NCBI GenBank assembly: GCA_029560455.1
Contig: JAKQKW010000435.1
Coordinates: 1 to 13,214 of the forward strand
Reading direction: 5' to 3'
DNA: 13,214 nt
Source of the DNA: Candidatus Rifleibacteriota bacterium
GTDB lineage: Bacteria; Riflebacteria; Ozemobacteria; Ozemobacterales; Ozemobacteraceae
A program made the position numbers and the translations under genes. Positions within the stretch are counted from its first letter, which is position 1. Each line of letters begins with the position of its first letter. Under the pieces are notes generated by a model. It was not told the DNA's origin. It did no database searches and saw nothing but the letters and a program-made list of their open reading frames with translations. This document shows, one piece after another, positions 7,637 through 13,214 of this stretch.

Positions 7637-8853
7637 CTGGCTGGACAACAATGAAAGATATCAGAGCTTCTCTGATAAAAGACTGGGAGAGGGGCATTTT
7701 TTTACGCGCCGCTATCACCGGTGAAAAATTATTTCCCTTGAGACGCAGACTCAAAGGCCCTAAAAGCGGCGAAATCGCCGAAAAATTTACAGAGATTAAA
7801 AGCTGGAGCGGCGACTGGAGCCGGGCCCTGGAAAACAATGGTATTCAAGGACTAAGCCTTGAATACAGAGAAGTCAGCCCGCGTAATTTTGGGAAAAATC
7901 GCCTGCCTGACACATTGGTTTTTGAAGACCAGGAGTCTTTACTTGCTTTTTTACATCTTGAGAACAGATTCCGACAGTTCCAGAGAATATCTGAGCTCGT
8001 TATGGAAAGGTTCGATGTTTTAAGAGACTGGATCGCAAAAAGTCCATTCAAAATACTCGAATACGCAGAAGACTGGCCAGGGATTATTGCAATATGCCTC
8101 TGGTTGCAGAAAAATCCGCGCCCGGGCATTTATCTTCGGCAGATTGATATAGATGGCGTGGATACAAAGTTTATTGAGACAAGAAAAGCCCTGCTGGCAG
8201 AAATTTTTGATTTAATTCTTCCTGAAAGAGTCATTACAAAAGAGTTTAAGGGCTTGGGCGGTTTTGAACAGCGCTATGGTTTTAAAATCAAACCATCACA
8301 GGTTCGGTTTAAAATTCTGGATATGGCTCTCAGTATCGGTGGTTTAACAGATCTGCAGATACGAAGCGAAGAGTTTGCCGGTTTAAATTTACCCGCTAAA
8401 AAGGTTTTTATTACCGAAAATGAGATTAATGGGCTTGCTTTTCCCGAGATGGCTGATTCCATAGTCATTTTCGGTCTTGGTTACGGCCTTGAGCGTCTCG
8501 CCGATGTTGCATGGCTTAAAAACCTGGAGATCTATTACTGGGGAGATATAGATACACACGGATTCGCGATGCTTGATCAGCTGCGCAGCTATTTTCCACA
8601 GGTGTGCTCGTTTCTGATGGATCGGCAGACTTTGTTGAGCAACAGACAATTCTGGGTTACAGAGCCAAAACAGACGATCAGAAACCTTAAACGGCTCACT
8701 ACGGAAGAGCGCGAGGTCTATGGCGAACTGACCGAAAATTGTCTGGGCATGTCAGTTCGACTTGAACAGGAAAGGGTTCCGTTCAGCAGTCTGATCGCAT
8801 TTCTTGAAATGCTCAAGAACCGCGAAAATGTACCTGGCTGTAATGAAGCGTGA
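7633..8853 (+). CDS. jetD: Wadjet type I nuclease JetD (DUF3322-DUF2220, Toprim)
   Basis: The protein has 406 residues. The N-terminal DUF3322 part (about 5-190) begins with RASLIKDWERGIFLRAAITG and has the FPLRRRLKGPKSGEI element. The C-terminal DUF2220/Toprim part has TENEINGLAFP (acidic residues E262 and E264) and WGDIDTHG (D305 and D307), the metal-binding Toprim carboxylates, followed by helices like those of topoisomerase VI A subunits. Family knowledge: JetD cuts plasmid DNA once JetABC has fully extruded the circle. The ATG at 7633 overlaps the jetC stop (ATGA). A second ATG at 7651 would remove six residues and also fits the family; neither has a strong ribosome binding site. Catalytic acids are intact, so the system looks functional. 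The next gene, nadB, converges from the other side 28 bases away. Confidence 0.93.
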   Translation: MTGWTTMKDIRASLIKDWERGIFLRAAITGEKLFPLRRRLKGPKSGEIAEKFTEIKSWSGDWSRALENNGIQGLSLEYREVSPRNFGKNRLPDTLVFEDQESLLAFLHLENRFRQFQRISELVMERFDVLRDWIAKSPFKILEYAEDWPGIIAICLWLQKNPRPGIYLRQIDIDGVDTKFIETRKALLAEIFDLILPERVITKEFKGLGGFEQRYGFKIKPSQVRFKILDMALSIGGLTDLQIRSEEFAGLNLPAKKVFITENEINGLAFPEMADSIVIFGLGYGLERLADVAWLKNLEIYYWGDIDTHGFAMLDQLRSYFPQVCSFLMDRQTLLSNRQFWVTEPKQTIRNLKRLTTEEREVYGELTENCLGMSVRLEQERVPFSSLIAFLEMLKNRENVPGCNEA

Positions 8854-8881
8854 TTAAAATTCTAGAGCGAGACGTTTTTGG

Positions 8882-10414
8882 CTAGGCGGGTGGGTAGTCG
8901 ATGTTGTAGTGCAGGCCGATGCTTTGTTTGCGGCGCATGGCGCAGTCGACAATCAGTTCAGCGACCACGATCAGGTGACGCAGCTCGATGAAGTTGCGGT
9001 TAACCCGGTGTCTGGCGTAGTAATCGTTGATTTCGAACTTCAGCATGTCGATGCGGGCTTTGGCCCGGCGCAGGCGCTCGTCGCTGCGAACGATGCCGAC
9101 GTAATTCCACATCACGCGTCTGATTTCTTCCCAGTTGTGCAGCAGCAGAACTTCTTCGCGGGCGGGGTTGACCCGGCTGTCATCCCATTCGGGTACAGAT
9201 TCTATCTTGCCGTTTTCTTTCAGCAGGCCGGTGATGTGTCTGGCAGAGGAGGCGCCGAAAACAAGACATTCAAGCAGCGAATTGCTGGCGAGACGGTTGG
9301 CACCATGCAGGCCGGTGCAACTGGATTCGCCGATGGCGTAAAGCCGAGGCACATCGGTGCAGCCGTTGAGGTCGACCTTGAGGCCGCCACATGTGTAATG
9401 CGCTGCCGGCACGACCGGAATCGGTTCACTGGTTATGTCGATACCGAATTCTAGGCACTTCTTATAGATCCCGGGAAAATGCGAGCGCACAAATTCTGAA
9501 GGTTTGTGCGAAATGTCGAGAAACACGTTTCTGATGCCGAGGCGTTTCATTTCGTAGTCTATGGCCCGCGCGACTATATCGCGAGGTGCCAGTTCGGCGC
9601 GCTCATCGTGGGCGGGCATGAAGCGGGTGCCATCCGGTAGCAGCAGTTTGGCGCCTTCGCCGCGCATGGCTTCGGTGATCAGAAAAGAGCCGGCCTGCGG
9701 GTGGTACAGGCAGGTCGGGTGAAACTGGTTGAATTCGAGATTTTCGACGCGGCAGCCGGCCCGGTAACCCATGGCGATGCCATCGCCGCTCGAAACCGAC
9801 GGGTTGCTCGAATAAAGATAGACACGGCTGGCGCCACCCGTGGCGATAACCGTAGCTCTGGCCGAAAAAGAATCTACGCGGTCGGCATCGATGTTGTAAA
9901 TATAGGCACCACAGCACTGCCCATGCTTTTTATAGAGATCGACCGCAATATGGTTTTCAAATATTTTGACGTTCGAGCGTTTTTTGACCGCCCCCACCAG
10001 CGTTTCTTCGAGATCTTTGCCCGTAGAATCGGCCGAATGTACGATGCGTCGGTGCGAATGCCCGCCTTCACGCGTCAGGTGATATGGATAACCACCCTCT
10101 TCTGGCGCGGGGGTGAACCTGATGCCGAGATCGATCAGCCATCTGATGCATTCAGGGGCATTTTCAACGGTGAATTTTACCGCTTCGGGGTCGCAGATTC
10201 CGGCTCCGGCAATCATTGTGTCCTGAATATGGCCGGCAAAGCTGTCGTCAGATTCAAGAACGGCGGCAATGCCTCCCTGAGCGTAGTTGGTCGAGTTTTC
10301 GTGCAATTCATCCTTGCAGATGACAGCGATCGACAGGGCTGGGTCGAGCCTGAGCGCCAGACTGAGCCCGGCGGCGCCGCTTCCGAGAATCAGAACGTCA
10401 AAATTGTGCAGCAT
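8882..10414 (-). CDS. nadB: L-aspartate oxidase NadB
   Basis: This 510-residue flavoprotein oxidises L-aspartate to iminoaspartate in the cytoplasm, the first step of de novo NAD synthesis. The FAD dinucleotide motif [11 protein letters not shown] is at residues 11-21, NYAQGGIA at 43-50 and TREGGHS at 114-120. The substrate region [11 protein letters not shown] carries H232. [11 protein letters not shown] has R278, and [13 protein letters not shown] has H339. A second FAD contact lies in [22 protein letters not shown] (361-382). These correspond to H244, R290 and H351 of the E. coli enzyme. The C-terminal helical domain is complete. AAGGGAGG stands about seven bases before the ATG, and the gap from the nadC stop is 12 bases. 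It is the last gene of nadA-nadC-nadB. GC is high (one row 63%). Confidence 0.96.
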   Translation of the reverse strand: MLHNFDVLILGSGAAGLSLALRLDPALSIAVICKDELHENSTNYAQGGIAAVLESDDSFAGHIQDTMIAGAGICDPEAVKFTVENAPECIRWLIDLGIRFTPAPEEGGYPYHLTREGGHSHRRIVHSADSTGKDLEETLVGAVKKRSNVKIFENHIAVDLYKKHGQCCGAYIYNIDADRVDSFSARATVIATGGASRVYLYSSNPSVSSGDGIAMGYRAGCRVENLEFNQFHPTCLYHPQAGSFLITEAMRGEGAKLLLPDGTRFMPAHDERAELAPRDIVARAIDYEMKRLGIRNVFLDISHKPSEFVRSHFPGIYKKCLEFGIDITSEPIPVVPAAHYTCGGLKVDLNGCTDVPRLYAIGESSCTGLHGANRLASNSLLECLVFGASSARHITGLLKENGKIESVPEWDDSRVNPAREEVLLLHNWEEIRRVMWNYVGIVRSDERLRRAKARIDMLKFEINDYYARHRVNRNFIELRHLIVVAELIVDCAMRRKQSIGLHYNIDYPPA

Positions 10415-10426
10415 GCGCCGCCTCCC

Positions 10427-11269
10427 TTATCTGATACGCATGTCGAAGCGCATCGACAGGTTGATTGCCTTGATATGCTTGGTGAGAGAGCCTACCGAGA
10501 CGAAGTCGACGCCGGTTGCCCCGATGTTGGCAATATTGCCAAGGTTAACATCGCCGGAAACCTCGAGTTTTACGCGGCCGGCATTTATTTCGACCGCTTC
10601 TCTGATGCGTTCGAGCGGAAAATTGTCGAGCATGACGATGTCGGCTTTTGCCGCAATCGCCTCTTTCAAACCCTCGATGTTTTCAACTTCGATTTCAACG
10701 CTGCGGTCTGGCGCAATTTCGCGGGCGGCATGCACCGCTTCGGTAATCGAGCCGCAGGCAGCGATGTGATTCTCTTTGATTAAAAAAGCGTCATAAAGGC
10801 CCATGCGATGATTGCAGCCACCGCCGCATTTAACCGCATACTTTTCGGCCAGCCTGAGCCCCGGTATCGTTTTGCGCGTGTCGAGCAGCCTGGTCGGGGT
10901 GCCGGTGAGTTTCTTTGCAAACATGCCGGTAATGGTGGCGACGCCCGACAGGGTCTGCAGAAAATTCAGGGCTGTTCTTTCGCCGGTCAGCAGACTGCGG
11001 GCGTTGCCTTCGAGCGTGTAGAGAACGCAGTCGGCTTCGACGCTGTCGCCGTCTTTGTAGTTCCAGGTGATTTGAACTTCGGGGTCGAGCTGGCGAAAAA
11101 CCTCGTTAACCCAGGCACTGCCGCAGAGAATCATATCTTCGCGGGTGATGACTCTGGCGCTGGCGCTGCGTTTTGCCGGTATAAGCTGTGCAGTCAGATC
11201 TTTCTGGCCCTGCAGGTCTTCAAACAGAGCTGTTTTAACGGTTTCGACAATGTTTTTTTCGAGGTTCAT
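10427..11269 (-). CDS. nadC: Nicotinate-nucleotide pyrophosphorylase (quinolinate phosphoribosyltransferase) NadC
   Basis: The 280-residue enzyme converts quinolinate and PRPP to nicotinate mononucleotide, CO2 and pyrophosphate. Motifs in order: LTGERTALNFLQ (residues 94-105), DTRKTIPGLR (130-139), KCGGGCNHRMGLYDAFLIKENH (147-168), EVENIEG (194-200), MLDNF (213-217), EVSGDV (236-241) and SVGSLTK (258-264). These supply the active-site Arg/His/Lys residues and the phosphate-binding loops of the family. I chose the ATG at 11269; the frame is open 22 codons further upstream, but that part lies inside nadA and has no family character. Seven bases separate it from the nadA stop, so the genes are coupled. 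The ribosome binding site is weak (GTTGAG), so translation may depend on nadA. Confidence 0.95.
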   Translation of the reverse strand: MNLEKNIVETVKTALFEDLQGQKDLTAQLIPAKRSASARVITREDMILCGSAWVNEVFRQLDPEVQITWNYKDGDSVEADCVLYTLEGNARSLLTGERTALNFLQTLSGVATITGMFAKKLTGTPTRLLDTRKTIPGLRLAEKYAVKCGGGCNHRMGLYDAFLIKENHIAACGSITEAVHAAREIAPDRSVEIEVENIEGLKEAIAAKADIVMLDNFPLERIREAVEINAGRVKLEVSGDVNLGNIANIGATGVDFVSVGSLTKHIKAINLSMRFDMRIR

Positions 11270-11276
11270 GGTTTTC

Positions 11277-12314
11277 TCAACTGTGTTTCTTTCTGAATTC
11301 AAGCATGCGGGAAAGGGGCAGCAGGGCTTTTTCAATTATTTCCGGCGCGAGTCTGATCTCGCCGCTGCGGTTTTTCAGCGCATCTCGCAGGTTCTGCAGA
11401 TTGTTCATTTTCATCCAGGGGCAGTTACCCTCGCATTGATAAAGTTCGCTCGGAGCTTTCGTAGGTGCGATGATAAAGGTCTTTTCGGGGCAGGCCTGCT
11501 GCATTTTGTAGAAAATGCCCGATTCGGTGGCGACGATAAACTTCTTTGCCGGACGGGTTTTACTGGCCTGCAGCAATTGTGAGGTCGAGCCGGTTACGTC
11601 GGCCAGGGCGATAACTTCTGGTTGTGATTCGGGGTGTACCAGCAGTTCGGCATCGGGGTTGGCGGCTTTCAGAGACTTGATTTTGTCGGCGTCAAATTCG
11701 ACGTGCACGATGCAGCAGGCGTTCCAGAGCAGCATGTCGGCACCAGTGCGGCGCTGAATATAATCGCCGAGATAGCGGTCCGGGGCCCAGATGATCTTTT
11801 TGCCTTCGCCTGCCAGGTGTTTTACCACATCGACGGCAATGCTCGAAGTGACGGTCCAGTCGGCAAGAGCTTTGATTTCGGCTGAGGTATTGGCATAGAC
11901 AACCACGACCCGGTCGGGGTTGGCGGCGCAGAATTTTTTGAATTCTTCTGGCTCACAGCCAAGATCGAGCGAGCATTCTGCTGCCAGGTCAGGCATTAAA
12001 ACTGTCTTTTCGGGGCTGAGAATCTTTGCCGATTCACCCATGAAGCGCACGCCGGCCACCAACAGGGTTTTTGCCGCATGTTCGGCACCGAATCTCGCCA
12101 TTTCGAGTGAATCACCGATAAAGCCGCCGGTTTCTTCGGCAAGCTTCTGAATCATCGGGTCAGTGTAATAGTGGGCGATGATGACGGCATTCTTCTGTTT
12201 GAGCAGTTGTTTTATTTCATCGGCAAGAAGCCGGTTCTCTTTGTCCGAAAGTTTTTCGGGAGCCTTTGCCGGCAGGTGTTTTTTTATTTTCCGGTTGAAT
12301 TCCTGGTTTTCCAT
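11277..12314 (-). CDS. nadA: Quinolinate synthase NadA (4Fe-4S enzyme)
   Basis: The 345-residue protein condenses iminoaspartate with dihydroxyacetone phosphate to form quinolinate. The three cluster cysteines line up with the E. coli type: C114 in [10 protein letters not shown]200 (with neighbour C201) in [13 protein letters not shown], and C298 in [17 protein letters not shown] near residue 48, GDSLEMAR (68-74), FMGESAKIL (91-99), [11 protein letters not shown] (176-186) and HPES (227-230) are substrate and active-site motifs. The C-terminus ([11 protein letters not shown], then RMLEF) is normal. I chose the ATG at 12314, which has GAGGG about five bases upstream; an open extension of 13 residues upstream looks non-coding. 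Oxygen sensitivity is expected for the cluster. It is the first gene of the nad operon. Confidence 0.96.
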   Translation of the reverse strand: MENQEFNRKIKKHLPAKAPEKLSDKENRLLADEIKQLLKQKNAVIIAHYYTDPMIQKLAEETGGFIGDSLEMARFGAEHAAKTLLVAGVRFMGESAKILSPEKTVLMPDLAAECSLDLGCEPEEFKKFCAANPDRVVVVYANTSAEIKALADWTVTSSIAVDVVKHLAGEGKKIIWAPDRYLGDYIQRRTGADMLLWNACCIVHVEFDADKIKSLKAANPDAELLVHPESQPEVIALADVTGSTSQLLQASKTRPAKKFIVATESGIFYKMQQACPEKTFIIAPTKAPSELYQCEGNCPWMKMNNLQNLRDALKNRSGEIRLAPEIIEKALLPLSRMLEFRKKHS

Positions 12315-12327
12315 ACAACCCTCTTTA

Positions 12328-12394
12328 GTTTCAAGTTTCACATATATTAGCACAAATCAAAGAATAACTGTCGCTGGTAAAAACAGCTTGAAAC
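12328..12394 (-). promoter_or_regulatory. Upstream region of the nad operon: weak promoter with flanking GTTTCAAG/CTTGAAAC repeats
   Basis: The space upstream of nadA (12315-12472) holds no gene. A possible -10 box TAATAT (12349-12344, minus strand) has only a poor -35 (GCGACA, 12374-12369, 19-base spacing). GTTTCAAG (12328-12335) and its exact reverse complement CTTGAAAC (12387-12394) flank this promoter. A further GTTTCA follows directly at 12335-12340. These repeats could be an operator for a NAD-responsive regulator. They do not look like the NiaR, NrtR or NadR sites I know. Confidence 0.3.
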
Positions 12395-12449
12395 CTTTGT
12401 ATGACAAGTGCCGCTTCAGCATTGAGCATGCAAAATCAATATTTTCAAC

Positions 12450-12471
12450 TTCATCTCTGTCAGAGCATGAA
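12450..12471 (-). terminator. Stem-loop just after the 5'-nucleotidase stop codon
   Basis: Arms TTCAT plus CTCTG (12450-12459) and CAGAG plus ATGAA (12461-12471, with one unpaired C at 12466) can form a hairpin of about ten base pairs with one bulge. It begins one base past the stop codon at 12473. No clear U-tract follows on the minus strand, so it is not a textbook intrinsic terminator. It may protect the 3' end of the message or mark partial termination before nadA. Confidence 0.35.
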
Positions 12472-12472
12472 C

Positions 12473-13214
12473 CTATAGTAATTTTCTGCGGCGTTTAAGC
12501 CAGATTATGGCGATCAGGACCAGTACCGCGACAGTTATACCCGGCCAGGTCCAGAGTGATTGGCCTTTTGTTTTTACGATGCGGTTGCCGAAGGAGCGGT
12601 AATAATCAGAAATTAGCGGCAGGCCGGTGCTGTCGGTGGCAAACGAGGTTGTGTAATCTATGGCCGCCTGCCAGAGCTTATATTCGCGGCCGTTTTGTCT
12701 GATAATGGTCTGATCGAGTTCGACCGGTTGGCCATTTTTGTCTTTCAGCACGATATTGAGCTTTGGCAGCTTTTTTCCGACCATTGGCAGGTATGATGCC
12801 ATGTAGTGCGTTGTGGCGATGTGAAAAAGGCGTTTATGATCAGCGGTTATGGGCTCGTAATCTGTGTCGTTCTGCAGGCCGCGGCCGGTATATCTTTCGG
12901 CCCCGAGAATGGAACGGTAGGCCGGCAGGGGTTTGTTCAGCCACGGAATATTGAACCAGACGGCCCGGTCTGGGTCGACCCGGTAGCGCAGCCCCGAAAA
13001 CTGCAGAAAGTAGACGTCGTTCCAGATTATTGGCAGCAGGGTTGCAACTTCGAGCATGTTCAGAATTTCGGCACCGGTCAGATAAAATGAAACCAGCGGG
13101 TAGCCCGGCTGCATGTCCTTGCCGGCCCCGAGGCCGCAGGTGGTTACGAGATCGAAAAGGGTGATTTCGCCTTCTTTGCCTGGCAAAGATGAGGGTATCA
13201 GATCGCCTCTGATG
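12473..13214 (-). CDS. Membrane-anchored 5'-nucleotidase, C-terminal 246 residues (gene runs off right edge)
   Basis: The frame is open to the window edge, so the catalytic metallophosphatase domain lies outside. What is seen is the C-terminal substrate-binding domain of UshA-type 5'-nucleotidases. It starts IRGDLIP, then EGEITLFDLVTTCGLG, then PLVSFYLTGAEILNMLEVA, then LQFSGLRYRVDPDR, where the aromatic base-stacking residues of the family usually lie. The tail has a hydrophobic helix (ITVAVLVLIAIIWL) followed by KRRRK, so the enzyme is probably held in the cytoplasmic membrane with the domain outside. UshA-type enzymes hydrolyse nucleotides, and some NAD-type substrates, in the periplasm. 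An internal TTG at 13186 is not a real start. It sits 159 bases upstream of nadA on the same strand, with a stem-loop between, so linkage to NAD metabolism is possible but unproven. Confidence 0.8.
   Translation of the reverse strand, partial: IRGDLIPSSLPGKEGEITLFDLVTTCGLGAGKDMQPGYPLVSFYLTGAEILNMLEVATLLPIIWNDVYFLQFSGLRYRVDPDRAVWFNIPWLNKPLPAYRSILGAERYTGRGLQNDTDYEPITADHKRLFHIATTHYMASYLPMVGKKLPKLNIVLKDKNGQPVELDQTIIRQNGREYKLWQAAIDYTTSFATDSTGLPLISDYYRSFGNRIVKTKGQSLWTWPGITVAVLVLIAIIWLKRRRKLL

Noticed and set aside
8854..8881. Possible shared bidirectional terminator between jetD and nadB
   Set aside because: No stem of useful length or GC content can be drawn; only a TCTAGA palindrome and short A/T runs are present.
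9701..10783. Long plus-strand open frame (360 codons) antisense to nadB and nadC
   Set aside because: It lies fully opposite two conserved enzymes whose codon pattern explains the lack of stops; it has no ribosome binding site and no recognisable domain.

Overview
The window looks like part of a bacterial chromosome from a Gram-negative-type or deep-branching bacterium; I cannot name the taxon from sequence alone. Three blocks stand out. Positions 1-1292 (minus strand) hold two exported-protein genes of unknown function. Positions 1371-8853 (plus strand) hold a six-gene defence cassette. Positions 8882-13214 (minus strand) hold the de novo NAD operon nadA-nadC-nadB and, upstream of it, the 3' part of a membrane-anchored 5'-nucleotidase gene.

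The central block is a complete type I Wadjet system: jetA (DUF3375), jetB (DUF4194), jetC (SMC-like ATPase) and jetD (DUF3322/DUF2220, Toprim nuclease). It is joined in the same direction to two upstream genes: a 185-residue AbiEii/MNT-type nucleotidyltransferase and a small helical protein of about 81 residues. The three jet junctions are all 4-base ATGA overlaps, and the two junctions before them are gaps of 7 and 2 bases, so all six genes probably form one translationally coupled operon. In Wadjet systems of this type, JetABC is an SMC loop-extruding complex that senses small circular DNA, and JetD cleaves it. The nucleotidyltransferase pair is not a standard Wadjet component and is the most interesting accessory part here.

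The cassette appears to start at an extended -10 promoter (TGGTATAAT) that sits between the arms of an 11-bp near-perfect inverted repeat (1351-1361 and 1384-1394). The right arm contains the first gene's ribosome binding site, so this is a candidate operator. The divergent gene at 1292 has a near-consensus promoter placed so that its transcript would begin at the ATG, making it leaderless. Its protein contains an unrecognised internal duplication of about 110 residues.

The cassette is visibly lower in GC than its flanks. Hand-counted 60-base rows give 28-50% inside and 55-68% outside, which fits acquisition by horizontal transfer next to housekeeping NAD genes. jetD and nadB converge with only 28 bases between their stop codons. 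I see no tRNA, rRNA, CRISPR array, insertion sequence or integrase.
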